Positions 11,945-23,496 of a stretch of 64,000 bases of DNA are shown in pieces. Below the pieces are notes generated by a model. That model saw only the letters and a program-made list of their open reading frames with translations. It did not search any database and was not told the origin of the DNA. Numbering within the stretch: position 1 is the stretch's first letter; each line of letters opens with the position of its first letter. The DNA lies in the NCBI GenBank assembly GCA_018417955.1, contig JACTVC010000023.1, positions 738,762 to 802,761 on the forward strand, written 5' to 3'. This stretch comes from Laccaria trichodermophora. Taxonomy: Eukaryota; Basidiomycota; Agaricomycetes; Agaricales; Hydnangiaceae. Made by a program: the position numbers and the translations under genes.

Positions 11945-13570
11945 TATGTAGGCTTACCTGGGTAAATCAATGGCCACCAATCTCGAACGGAGATCGTGAA
12001 TACCGATGGTAGATATATCAATCCCATCTATGATAATATGGCCGCTGGAAAGACCAGCCTAGAAAGTGACTAAGCATGCGCAACTAAGATGGAGGCGTAG
12101 TATAAAGCAACGTACGAATCTAGATCTGTGAATACTCTTTGCCAAGCTCGATTTTCCGCTTCCTGTCAACGCAAACATCAGATTACGTCAGTAGACCCAA
12201 AAGACCAACACTCTCACTCGCCTTCAGGGTGAAAGAAACATCGTGAAGCACAGCAGGGAGATCTGAAGCATACTTGACTTCAAAATTCTCAACCCGAATA
12301 AGGGCGTTGTTGTCGGGACTTGAAGCGAGATCACCCAGGTCCAATACGATCTACAAATCGTCGGCGACGCAAAACTCTTGAAGGGGTTTAGAGCAAATCC
12401 AGATCGCCAGCCACAACCACCGCTTCCTTGATCATGAGCTCCTCCTTCTTGGCTTCAACAGCAGCGTCCAGCGTGATGTTCTACAGAATACCTTGGGCAC
12501 GTAAACTGGACCTTGAGTATCGATGCGCCCGTCGAGCATCCTGATGACGTAGTTGGCGCCGCCAGAAAGAACTAGCTCAATGTGGTGTGTGACTAGGACC
12601 TATGGTGGGGAATGAACAGCGGAAGGGTGATTGCTGATGGACAAAGTTACAGCTTCGGTTTGCAGGCAAAGGTCCACAGAGAAGTTTTTCTACAAGAACC
12701 TGGACGTGATCATGTTCAGTCCCCATAAAATAACGGGGCGACTTACAACAACACTAAGTCAACGAGTAGCACAATTTCTTACGGGCATAGGCCGCACGAG
12801 CGAGAGCAACTTTGCGTAAAGAGAGACAGTAAGAGATTAAAGCCCAAAAAGCACTCGCAAATCCCCACCTAGCCTCTGACCCACCATGATGATCTTGCCT
12901 TGTTGTATTGTCATCTCTCCAAGTAGCGCCATCTACGAGCGATTGAGACAGGTAGAACAGCGAAGGAACACAACGACGTACAAGAAGAGCCGTCTTCCCA
13001 GATGCGTTAGGCCCTGTGACCACGGACAACCGTCCCTCCGGAAACCGAGCCATTATATCACGAAGCTCGAAGTTAAGGTCGGCCTCCAACCCAGCCTACA
13101 GCGACCCAGAGCCGCTGGCAGCGGTGTCGACGTCGCTCGCAGCCACAGTTTCAACATCGCCATTGGAGGACGTTGGGCTCGGGCTCAGAACCTCGTCTTC
13201 GTCTCGCTCTCCAGCCCCTTGTCATCGTCTTCCCCAGAGAGGTGGAGCTCTGTTGAGTTTAAGTGATCCGTAACTTCTTCTTGGTCGAGGTACACAGCGA
13301 TACGTTTGAACGAAACACCCGTGTATTCGATCGTTTTATCATTTGTTTGGTGTTATGAGGCCCGGAAGAGGGGAGCCTACCGTACCTGGAGAATTTAGAC
13401 GATCCACGTTGGAGAGTCCTGTACACAACCAAAAACCAATCAACGATCATACCGTACATGTGAAAAGAAAAGGAGCCCACCGTAAACACAACACTATTCG
13501 TCAACACGCCTCCTTGCATGACAAACACGAAGAACGAGACAATGGTCACGAAAATGGGGGCACAGGCCAA
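11945..13570 (-). pseudogene. Decayed ABCC-family (MRP-like) ABC transporter
   Basis: Remnant of a full-size ATP-driven membrane exporter. Read on the minus strand, the order is: end of the first membrane domain (APIFVTIVSFFVFVMQGG, near 13555); the linker RIAVYLDQEEV (about 13300); the first nucleotide-binding domain with Walker A GPNASGKTALL (about 13030), which splices into ALLGEMTIQQGKIIMV; KVALARAAYAR at the post-signature position; then VTHHIELVLSGG and VIRMLDGRIDTQG (about 12590-12510); the inter-domain linker EAKKEELMIKEA; and the second nucleotide-binding domain, with GSGKSSLAKS and HIIIDGIDISTIGIHDLRSR (about 12150-11960). The frame is broken: there is an in-frame TAG just before NBD1, a frame change after AAYAR in the Walker B region, and a stop after the linker. 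The whole second membrane domain is missing between the linker and NBD2, and the 3' end of NBD2 is absent. Confidence 0.8.
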
Positions 13571-14139
13571 GAGAGGTAAAACATCACAGAATTGACGCGA
13601 GCTGGGGAAGAGAGAACATCGTCAGTGATGATAATAAGATAAAACAATCCGCACCTTTGGTCATCCTCGCCCGGCCTTCCGAGTGGGCACCAGAGATCGG
13701 GAAATGAGGTGGCAGCGACATGTGTTGAGCAGCGGGAAGCTCGAGTATGAGTCTTTGATACTTCGATGTGTTCCTGATGCTTCGGTTATTGGAGATCAAT
13801 GTGAGTCGAGAGTAGTTTGAATGGACGAAGGAAGAGCTTCGAGTTGGCTTAACAGACGAACTGAAGTTGATGCTGGGGTTTAAACTTCTTGAAGCCTAGA
13901 AATTTCTCAGTAATTATAAAAGGCAGGGCAAAGCCAGGTGAGGCTGACTGCTGAGAAGCTTGAGTCCGGATGGGCGAGGGCAGGGTGGTGAAGATAAGAT
14001 AGAATCCGAGTACTAGTCCTGACTGCTATGATGGGAGCGCTAGCACTCGACTCGTGGGCAAATTCGCTCGGCCCGTATCCACTCCGATGCCATAAGCGCT
14101 TGGCCTTGTCCTTTTGCCCAAACGACCACATTCGTATAT
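13571..14139. other. Spacer between the ABC transporter remnant and WD40 gene B
   Basis: About 570 bp. Minus-strand reading near 13800-13600 may contain further eroded first-membrane-domain sequence of the ABCC remnant, but I could not align it convincingly. The rest presumably includes the promoter of WD40 gene B. No independent gene is supported. Confidence 0.4.
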
Positions 14140-16115
14140 ATGTCCCTCAAGTACGTCGAAGATAGCGACGAGATAGTTGTGGACGGAAAATTATCGCCTA
14201 TAACGGCCGCGGTGGGCGCAATGCAGTTCTCTCCGAATGGGAGATATCTCGCAGTAGGCGACGATGATGGAAATCTCATTGTATGTCTTGATGCTATGAA
14301 GTCGAGTTCTGTGTGATGGTTGGTTCACATTTCATGCCTCAAGATTAGGGAAACTGTAAAAAACTGGCCACGCATTCGTTATTATCAAACAGGCGCCGAA
14401 ATTCGAGGAATTGCTTGGGATCCATCAACACCCCGCACCCTATTTGTGGGCTCGCGGAACGGCAACGCACACATGATTACATTTGACGTGTCCTCGGGAA
14501 AAGTTTGTTGACGTACCTCCCCTTGACTTCCATCTCCTAATCTCTTTCAGAACGACGTCACACTTGTATCCGCCTTTGACAATTGCATTCATGCCGTTGC
14601 CGTAAACGAGCGCGGCACTCAGGTAGCCATAGCATATGGCTTGAAAGTGGCAGTAGTTGAAAGGTCATTTTTTGGTGAGTAAATATGTCTCACTTGAAAT
14701 CGTTTTTTCTTCGATTCTGAGGATGTAAAGCTCAACGCTCAACGGTACTGAACCTCCCAGTGGGAGAGGCAAGTCCGGATCGATTCGCACTGAAGGACGT
14801 TGGCATTCCGCGGAACCTATTCTATCTTAACGATGATGCCCTTCTTGTCGTCTTTTTTGGAACCAGAGGCATGGTGTACGTGAATTTTCGTCAATTGAAT
14901 TAGATCAGAATGGAATTGCTCCAAAAGTACATTTTCAACTTCACAGCCATGCAATGAACTATGGAAGATAACTCCACATGCCGAGACGACAATGTATGAC
15001 ACTTTGAGCTCTTCCATATGTGATCAACTAATATAAATTCAACAGTATATCTGCCGCGTTGTGCCCGTTAAAGATGAATCTCGCCGTCAGCAATTTAGAC
15101 GGCAGTATTTATTTTTATTCCCTGCATCAACGAAGTTACTCTGCCTCCTGCCCTTGCCGCACCGAAGGGGAGGCGACATCTAAGCCAGTTGGATTGGATT
15201 TTTTGGATGAAAGGACTGTCGTAGCGGGGCACTGCAATGGCCACTTAGTGATAGCTACTCAGGGGGTACAGCGTGATCCCCACCGCTTAGAGTTTGCAGA
15301 GGCCATGTCTTGTGAGTCATTGTTAACTACGAAAGATGTCTATCCAAAATAATAGTGCTTCGCAGCAACACAGACAGTGGTACAGTCAGCGGCTTTTTGA
15401 GTAATTGATCCGTCTAATTTGTTGGACTTAAGGCGTGCGGCGTTGTGAGGGATACCCTTACCATTGTGGCAGCAAACTTCGGGAGCGACCTCAAAACCAC
15501 CATCTATAGAGCCATTGTGATACGGAAATCAAAGAAGGCCACAAATCCCAATAAAATTAAACGAGAAGAGATGAACGCACAGGTCCGTTATGGCTCCCCG
15601 CAACCGTTTCACTGGTAATGACTGTCATGGAATCAACAAGAATCCCCTAACGGAGTCCAGCAAAGACGGGGAGCCGGTGCCTGCGAGGGCTTCCATTACT
15701 ATGGATACGCAAACACCTCCGCGATCGGCGGTAGATGGGGATGTGTCCATGCATCCTCTTCTCCCAAGGGAGGGCGCGTTTGTCAAGGTTCGTTGTTGTG
15801 AGTGGATACGACTTTTGCTGATCAAGGATAAAGCTTCGAAAGCTTTTGTTAATGATCATACCCGCGATCATAGGTTTCCTCGCAGCTCAAGTCATTACCC
15901 TAAATGGCTCGTCGATGGAATTCAGTTATTACCAATCCGTGGCCATCGATTTCAAGCCACCCAATCACCTTTTCATTGGTGTTTTACTGGGGTTCACAGA
16001 ACTAGGACAAGAATCCGTGAAGCTATTTGCGGCGAAGGACATTTGTAAATGCACAAAACCATACATCAGTACGAGTACTAGTACAGTTCTTGTCACCCGG
16101 ACGGCGACGACCTAG
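14140..16115 (+). CDS. WD40-repeat protein B with probable C-terminal membrane segment
   Basis: Paralogue of WD40 A and C. It starts at the ATG at 14140, directly before the first blade (MQFSPNGRYLAVGDDDGNLI). Introns of about 50 bases follow. Exon 2 has AEIRGIAWDPSTPRTLFVG and exon 3 has NDVTLVSAFDNCIHAVAVNE. Later exons have GIPRNLFYLNDDALLVVFFG, CNELWKITPH, and LKMNLAVSNLDGSIYFYSL with DERTVVAGHCNGHLVIA. The exon boundaries match those of gene C (for example the NDV exon start, and the exon ending just after the first blade), which supports common descent. After a basic linker (KKATNPNKIKREE), the last open stretch encodes a hydrophobic segment (LLMIIPAIIGFLAAQVITL) and a Thr/Ser-rich end, as in gene C. 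Junctions after about 15320 could not all be reconciled in frame, so the 3' part may be mis-spliced here or slightly decayed. Confidence 0.65.
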
Positions 16116-16144
16116 GCCCAAGGTGCAATGAATTTCATTTAAGT

Positions 16145-16300
16145 TTTCTGGCAGTGGGGATTCGATCGTCGTTTACGACCGTTACAATACATTCAAGTGC
16201 ACTCATATTGATCTAGTTGCTATTCGCCTTAATCCTCATCAATCAAACCCATGGTTTCTCGCACTGATCGAACGTCCTGGCCTGAAAAGATTTTTGTAGC
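16145..16300 (+). pseudogene. Possible WD40-like blade fragment
   Basis: After an acceptor-like site, a 50-residue open stretch reads GSGDSIVVYDRYNTFKC and then LVAIRLNPHQSNPWFLALI. This looks like a propeller blade (G-x-x-I-V-V-Y-D) and then ends at a stop. It could be a fragment of a further WD40 copy or a missed exon. It is weakly supported and has no start or end of its own. Confidence 0.25.
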
Positions 16301-16309
16301 ATTAACCCA

Positions 16310-16960
16310 GCCTGTCGCGTATAAACAAAAAAGACTGACGAATCCGGATCCATGCGTTATCAGCATTGAAAGGCTTTCAAGGCCACCTGCACTTTTTGCG
16401 TTGCGAACACGTTTAGGCATAATTGATAGACGTCCAGACCTACAACATGATCCTCGAAAGCGAAGCGGAGCTTGAAACTTTAAGCCTGAACTGTCAACTA
16501 AGGTAAACAACGCTCATGTTTTGAATGTTCCTAATTTATTGACACCTTTGTTTACATGTATTTAGATAACCGAGTCAAATTAACCCGGAAACGGAAAAAG
16601 AATTGGATATCGATGTAGAAATTCATGATCAAAAACTTTCAGAAGGCGGGGGTGAGAGATGAGTAAGCGTACAAAAAAGCCCAGACATGTACAGTACTAG
16701 TACAATTGCAAAATGGACAGACTCGGAACAAACAAGGCCTACATCGAGATTCGCAGTTGCTGAGAAAGGCCCTCTACTGGCGCGGGTATTCTAGCTAGTG
16801 AGGAATCTAGCAATTGTTTAGGATCAGAAAACCAGAACGATAATGAAGATCTTACGATGATCTCCGACGGAGGAGCTTTTCCTCCATCAAGAGCCTCAGT
16901 TGTGCGAGAAATAAAGCTAATGAGTTATGAGAGTCGGAATGGGCATTGATAAATCAGAAC
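16310..16960. other. Intergenic, nothing recognised
   Basis: About 650 bp with multiple stops in all frames. No domain, RNA gene or repeat could be recognised. Confidence 0.4.
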
Positions 16961-16963
16961 TAC

Positions 16964-17861
16964 TCACGTCAGGATGGCAGCCCGAACAAACCGGGCGGGG
17001 CACCTAATGGTTGATAGAGTCGGCACATTCTTTCCAAGCTGGAAAAGAGCCAGCTCCCCTCTCCACAAGGTGCTCGGCCCGATCAGGGATAGGAAATGAT
17101 TCGGGTCAAGTTCATTATCAACATATCCCACCAAAAGTAGGTGGTACTTGTCGATGATGACTCTGCAGTGGTAGACGGGCAATTGAGCCATTCTAGGGGA
17201 CGCCTTGAAGTAGGCGTCAACATCCACCAAGGGGACGTTGTTGAGGTTGTCTTGAACGATTGGGAAGCTCTTAATGAGCTTTCGCCGGCTGCGAAGAGCA
17301 TAGAGATGCCCCCTAGCCGCCAGAGGCTGAAACGGACAGTCGTAAGTGCATTTAGCTGAAATAAAGACGTCAAGTGACTTACGGGTCCCGATGTGTCGTC
17401 GGGGGCAGCCGCATAGACGACAGCTTCCTCGACGGTCTGGGTTGCCCTAGACCTGAGGCGAGTTATTCTCTCGGCAGGCTATGAACGTCTCGAATGATTA
17501 TCTGAGAGCGAGGCTGAGATGCAACTCACTCACCATTATATTGGGGGATCACAGACGAGATGGAAGAGGTGGGGTGTGTTCAGGCGTTTGATGCCCATGA
17601 GTTGGGCCTTTCACGTTTTAAATGGCAGAAAGTCGGATTCCTAGAAATCATGATCAACCGTTTTATTGGGTCGAAATATAAACCCTTCAGTTTGTTTAGA
17701 AATTGAAATATACCCAATCGAATGTCTCTAGCCGTTAAAACGAGCCATCGCGATAAATATTCGTCCCACACTCGGTTTTCCTCTAAATCAGATATCCTAG
17801 CGTCGATCTCGCCAGGGACGAGTACTGGCCTCATGAGCGGTGAAATTTCCGGCTTGATCAT
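16964..17861 (-). CDS. Hypothetical protein
   Basis: Function unknown. The best-supported part is the 3' exon on the minus strand (about 17320-16967). It reads SRRKLIKSFPIVQDNLNNV, VDVDAYFKASPRMAQLPVYH, RVIIDKYHLLLVGYVDNELD, then WRGELALFQLGKNVP, and ends shortly after FVRAAIL. The composition and even exon length suggest a real coding exon; the WRGE-x-x-x-F-x-x-G region is reminiscent of conserved basidiomycete proteins of unknown role. Upstream exons are likely: one around 17490-17385 (ATQTVEEAVVYAAAPDDTSGP before a GTAAGT donor), and possibly 17861-17600 with DARISDLEENRVWDEYLSRW. Exact exon joins are not established, and the gene may be incomplete. Confidence 0.45.
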
Positions 17862-18448
17862 TCCTCCCTTCTTGATTTATCATGTACATGTACACGCGTA
17901 TTGCGCACTGCGGCCCATGACCATCAATACGCCCTTCCAGAACCAAGAAAGAAGTCGTTGACCCTAAATTTCAATCAACTTAGTACTCAGTTGCCCCTCT
18001 AAACATACTCTGTGGGGGCATGAGGGGAGATGTAGAATGATAGTAAGCTGAATTTACGCACTGGTTCACATATAGACAGTGGCAATGGCCAAGGTCTTGC
18101 AACGGAAGCCTAAACGTGAGGTAGATAGGATACAAGGATTTGATCAGGCGCCCAGCACGTGTTGGTTCGACCTCCCGCCACATTGAATTTTACATCCCGC
18201 GAATATCTGCTAAGTTCACCGCACAGATCTAGAGAACTATGAACACCAGAACGTTGCAAAGCAAATGACAGGCGCCAACTACCGGGGCAGAGCTTTCCTA
18301 AATATTCCGCCTGCCAACAATGGATATCGATGGGATCCGGGATTGCAGAAAGTTGGGGGTGAACCAGAGGCTCATTGTGTTTTTCTCCCCTCACTTTTGT
18401 TCCTCCTCCTCACAGAGCAATACTAGTCCTCATTTCTCTCAGACAACA
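17862..18448. other. Intergenic / promoter region of WD40 gene C
   Basis: No gene recognised. The stretch immediately before 18449 is pyrimidine-rich (18380-18440), as is common just upstream of fungal start codons. Confidence 0.4.
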
Positions 18449-21400
18449 ATGACCGCAACTTTGGGGCCCTTTGATATAAAGATACAAGGTGAAGTACCGG
18501 CAGGGAGCACCATCACGGCTATCTCGTTTTCTCCCGATGGCAAGTTCGTGGCTGTTGCTGACGAGGATGGGTTAGTGACGGTGAGCCTTGGAATGACACT
18601 TGATTTCAATGCCGCATACTCACCGCCTGCAGATCCGGCGCACTTGGGGTCTTTGGACTATTCTGCGGACCTACCGTGCTGGCGAGAACATTAGAGGCTT
18701 AGTGTGGCACCCTACCAGACTCTATGTCCTTTTTGTGGGTACTGGTGCCGGCAACCTATATAGGATCCCTATCAGTCGAGGGGTTGGTCTCTCTTCAACG
18801 CGCACAGTTCAATGTTCAATTCTTGGTTCCAGAACGATGTAGCCCGTTGCCGGAAGATCTCAGGATTCATCCACTCCATTGCGGTGGGCAACAATGGCTC
18901 AAACCTTGCTTTGGGATATTGCGACTACGACAGGTCGGTGGTGTGTCTAGTTGAGGAGCCCACATTTGGTACGCATCTTCATTATCTTGTTAAACGTTCC
19001 TAACATGGCTATGCAGACCTTGAGAGGCCCATCACTTTGCTTCGAGAGGGCGAAGATACGCCTCACCAGGTGAAATACGTAGGGCCCGATAGACTGCTGA
19101 TTGCCTACTTTGAGCGCCCCCAATTCCTGTGAGCCTCCAGCCTTTCTCATTGGATGTAAGGCCAACGATTCTTAGACTCATTGGCCTCAACCCCCCTCAC
19201 TCTACCATATGGTCGATGGAGCCGCCAACCGGCTCATTCATGTAGGTTTGTTCACTGTTTGTGGGGAATCCTGCGCTCATTCATTCTCTTACCATTCCAG
19301 AGGTGGAATCTGCCTTTCGCCCTCGCTGGATCACATGGCAGTGACGAACCTTACGACCGGCATCGATTTCTATGACATACCTCAGGCTGGTGGGAAATTT
19401 GTTACAACCGCGCCGTTTAACCCTCTGGCACCCACGGGCTGCAACCGGCTCGTCGGTGTAGTCTACGTTAACGAAGACATTGTGGTCGCTGGACACACCA
19501 ACGGAGACGTCGTTGGAGTGCTAACCAACGACCTGGAGGCGCCCCAGATGTTCAAAACAAACAACACCCGGGACACTGCCTCACGTGAGCTCTCCCCTTC
19601 AAAAGCATTCGGGCTATCACTAACAACTTCTTAAGCCTGCCTTCGCATTGTGAGAGAATTGACTATTCAATTGATTTTGACTTGACAAGGATTAGGCGCA
19701 CGGAACCGCCGACGGGATCCCTATTATCGCCATTTCTCGTGGTGAAGGGCGAGGCGCTCGCCTTGTCATTGCTCAGCTCAGCCCTGTGGGGGTGCGGAAT
19801 TCTACGGTGTTTGAGGAAAGAGTGCGTTCCCTCCCTCCACATTCATCTCGTATTCTTTCTATAACTTTATCATCAACAGATGCACCACCCGCTTCCGCGT
19901 CATCGTCCAAGCAACTCTCAGAACCAAGCGAGACGTAAAAAGGTAATCATAAACCAAGCCATATCTTCATACCGCCTCTGAATCCTCTTTCAAATCCAGG
20001 TCACCCCAAAACTCGCCATCTTAACCACGGCCATGGTAGTCCTACTGGCCGTGGGTGGATCTTTATATTCGCAACAGGTATCTGGCTTCTTCCACAAGCG
20101 ACTTGTGACAATCTTTGAGGACGTGTACGCCACAACTTCTGCATTTATGAATGGCGTTATGGTCAAATCGCCACACCGCTTCGCAGATCCGTATCCTGCG
20201 CCTCCCCTGGGGCAGTCATTGCCTCAGGATTCACCTCCGGCGGGGCGTTCTTTTCATTCAAACCCTCCAGACATAGTGGGTGCCGCCATCAGCCCTACGC
20301 CCACTTGGGGCATTGCTGCGTTTGAGGAGAAGACACTGATACTGGGCAATCATCAGAGCTACCCGGCCACTGTGGTGGTCTGCACCTCTACAACAACGCA
20401 CATTGCCACAGTGACCGTGACTGAGACCATTATTACGAGGATGACCCAGGAAGCAACGGCCGTACTAACGCCAGTCACAGAATACGATGGGTGCCCTTCC
20501 ATCATTACGATCATCTTTTCAGCCGTGGGGGCAATTCTTCTCGCCGTGGCATCTATCCTTTCCGCTATTTTTCGCCTCATACTTCTAACCCTTTCTTCAC
20601 TTCTCTCATCTTTCGGCATACTTTGCATTCTTAGTCTCGTTTGTCTCATCCTCTACTTTCAGCCGAGCGACAAGGGTGGTCCAGGCCCTGCATTCAAAGA
20701 TTTCCTTGCCGCCCTTTTTGCTTGGGGGTTCCAGAACGCTGGGGGATATCGACGTGGCCCACGACCAATTCGCGTGGACCGGCCTTTTTCAACGATTCAA
20801 ACAGCAACCGTCGATAATCGTGGGCTCTCTTTTGCAGATGAATCAACAGCTCAAGGAACACACATACATGGCCTTTCTAGTGGGGCCCAGCTAGCGCCAC
20901 AGTGGTCAGGTTCATTGACCCACACTTTCCCAAGTCTTCGTCGATCATCCCATAGTTCTCTCCGGCCAATATTCCAACAAGACTTAGGATCATCCCCCAA
21001 GGAAACTATTTCTAACTTACCAACCCATCGACCATCCCGACCTTCTCACCAACCAGGTCAGCAAGGCTTAGAATTGTCTGCCAGGGAGACGCCAAAATTG
21101 TCTACCAGAGAGACGCCAACTCCGGGAACACCCTATCCTTCTCGCCAATCGGGATCTCAATCAGTTCAGCAAGGCTTACGGTCATTTACCAAGGAGATCG
21201 CTGCTGACTTACCAAGAGTGCGCCCTTCGCCGTCCGATATACCAGAAGGGCCGTCCGATATACCAGAAGGGCCGTCCGATATACCAGAAGGGCTGTCCGA
21301 TATATCAGAAGAGAGCCAAGCAGGTGTGGAGGATGGGGAATTCGATGCGGACTTGGAAGAAGTTGCAGAGTTGGACTTGGAGAGTCTTGCTGACAATGAT

Positions 21401-21463
21401 GACGATAGTGGTCCACCTGCGTCAAGCCATGACAAGGAAATGGACGAGGAGCAATGCTTCTGA
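18449..21463 (+). CDS. WD40-repeat protein C with a C-terminal membrane region and disordered acidic tail
   Basis: Predicted membrane-anchored beta-propeller protein. The start is the ATG at 18449, just before the first blade (ITAISFSPDGKFVAVADEDG). Short introns separate exons encoding ENIRGLVWHPTRLYVLFVG, NDVARCRKISGFIHSIAVG, RPITLLREGED with KYVGPDRLLIAYFERP, LSPSLDHMAVTNLTTGIDFY, VNEDIVVAGHTNGDVVGVL, and DGIPIIAISRGEGRGARLVI. After a basic linker, the last exon (from about 20000 to 21463) encodes a hydrophobic segment (LAILTTAMVVLLAVGG), a Thr-rich stretch, and a long hydrophobic region (about 20490-20670; IIFSAVGAILLAVASIL, then CILSLVCLILYF). A disordered tail follows. The tail includes a 21-bp tandem repeat at 21230-21310 encoding PSDIPEG about four times, and it ends very acidic. 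It is a paralogue of genes A and B. The neighbouring gene downstream on the same strand is a paralogue of the gene beside WD40 A. Confidence 0.75.
21230..21312 (+). repeat. 21-bp coding minisatellite (PSDIPEG repeats)
   Basis: Four near-perfect copies of a 21-bp unit (CCGTCCGATATACCAGAAGG plus one G). They encode PSDIPEG in the disordered tail of WD40 protein C. The fourth copy has two base changes. Copy number is likely to vary between strains. Confidence 0.9.
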
Positions 21464-21679
21464 TCCCAGATCGCTTTGCTTCGTAGTCACAAATTCAGTA
21501 CTGGCACCGCCTCACTTCTTTATTTCGTACATGCTCTAGGATGGATGTCATATCATGATCAACGAATTGTCATATGTCTCTCACACGTAATCATGATTAG
21601 TATATGACTAAATCAGATATATATCCTTCCCGCCAGACAAGGATTAAGATATATTTGTTGTTTCTTTGTGCCTTCATCA
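21464..21679. promoter_or_regulatory. Intergenic region between WD40 C and the next plus-strand gene
   Basis: A 216-bp AT-rich spacer containing repeated ATCATGA/TATATC-type sequence. It must hold the 3' end of WD40 C and the promoter of the gene starting at 21680. No defined motif can be assigned. Confidence 0.35.
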
Positions 21680-23496
21680 ATGATTCCCCATCGCCCTGCG
21701 TCCCCCGCAGAACAGGTCACTGATGCGCCCACCACCATTGTTGCTACCATCGACCTCCAGGATCACTCCACACCGTCATTTCTTCCTTACCCTGGCAAAG
21801 GTCTCACTGTCGACGTAAGCCGCATCTGATTCGAACATTTCGCTTACTGAGTATTCCCTCCAGCTTTTGGGGTGCAACTTTGCGAACCTTCGCACGCATT
21901 CAATGAGGACTGCTATCGATCGTGGCTCCCAACACATACCACACGCAACTACCCCCAAAGTATGGGCAGACGCTCCAATCAATCCCCCATTGTAAGCATC
22001 CTTGATTTTCGAACTGATCGAGGTTGACAACCGTCACTTATGATCAGGCAACGCCCGTCTGAACACCCTCCGCCTTGGCATTTGAAGCACCAGCCTGCTG
22101 CTCGACGTCCTCCTGAGCGCCTAACTGCCGCTCAACTTCTTCCTGAGCACTACGGGACCGCCGCTCCACGTCTCCCCTCGAACCCCTTTACTGATGAACG
22201 CCTTCCCGACCCACCCGTTTCTCAGGGTCCACCCCATCGTCCCTTATCTCTTGAAGACGACATCTATCTGCTGTTAACGAGAACCTGCACTGCTGACAGT
22301 CAGGTGCTCGAAACGTCGGCCAGGCTGTTATCCGAGATGGCAGACCCTGATCTGTTGGAAGATAGTATCAAAAATCTATATCCACATCCTACCTTCTCAG
22401 TCAAAGTCCTCGCCGATTCCATCTCTCGGATGAAAGATAAATACTCTCACAGTGCCTTCCCGAGCGCCTCCGCTAGTAGCATGCACAGTTCACCCAACAC
22501 ACCGAGAAGCTACGGGAATACCCGCAGCTCCGCATCAGCTAGACCAAGGTGTGCATGCGCAATGAACTTTTATTTGAACGATCAAAGCTCAGATATCCCT
22601 TAGTACCCCCACTGCTCGCAAGAGTACTTCTTCCAAGAAACCAGTGAATGCGTCCAAGAGCGCGTCAGCCAACCGCAGGTATATAATCAATCTGAATTGA
22701 AATGATAGAAACTCACAGTGCGAGCCCAGGAGTGCCTCCGAACCAGCAGAGACAAAGACGGACGTGCAATCCAAACCGAAAGGCTGGGCGAAGTATTTTT
22801 TCCTTCTCCTCATTTTACTGGCGAGGGCCTAATCACACATCCAGGTCAGCTTCTGCACCACCCAGGCTTCCGACAGAAAATCTCGCTAATGAGCTAAAAT
22901 ACAAACACATCCCGAGCAAGGGCTGGTTCAAATTGGCCCTCACATACTCTGGCGAAACTTTTCAAGCAGATCCCGGCGAGGACGCCATTACTTGGAGAAA
23001 GCATAAACCTCCTCCAGTATCGAAAACCTCGACAAAGGGCAAACCTAGCAAGTTTCCTGCACCTGGGGACATCTGGATGCACAGGAACACCCAAAACAAC
23101 ACTGTGCAGGTGTGGCAGTACTCTGGGGAGAAGAAGTGGGTGGGTTGCACTGACTCTTACATCAATGACGATGGGGCCACTAGCCACCCCAAATGGGACA
23201 CCCATGTCCTTTGTATGGGCCAGGCTACAGGCTATATAGGACTGCCGGTGTATATCCAACGGAAATCTTTAGAGAAACGCCCCGACAGGAACCAGACGGA
23301 CAATGGTTCGGGAGACTTAGCTCCGGGCTCTGATAATGATGTGGGGGGCTCTGACGTGGGAGGCTCCGATGCAGAAGGCTCTGGCGCGGGAGGCTCAGAT
23401 GCAGGGGGCTCTGGCGCGGACGACGTGGAGCCTCTTCCTGCTGACACTGGCAATGGAATCACATCCGGATCCCATCATGAAGAAGAGGTGGTCTAG
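21680..23496 (+). CDS. Hypothetical protein with conserved C-terminal domain (paralogue of 6520-7888)
   Basis: Function unknown. Five exons join in frame at GT-AG sites: 21680-21814, 21864-21991, 22048-22558, 22604-22678 and 22719-23496, about 542 residues. The N-terminal half is Pro/His-rich with a helical stretch (SLEDDIYLLLTRTC, VLETSARLLSEMADPDLLED). A Ser-rich linker follows (SASASSMHSSPNTPRS, KSTSSKKPVNASKSAS). The last exon carries the conserved domain: YKHIPSKGWFKLALTYSGE, APGDIWMHRN, VQVWQYSGEKKWVGCTDSYI, SHPKWDTHVLCMGQ and VYIQRKSLEKRP. Landmarks shared with the 6520-7888 gene include PG-x-I-x-x-H, HP, VLC and the YI-x-R-x-S end. The C-terminus is a Gly/Ser/Asp repeat region (23336-23420). 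It lies 216 bp downstream of WD40 C on the same strand, mirroring the pairing at 4.8-7.9 kb. No catalytic motif is visible. Confidence 0.7.
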
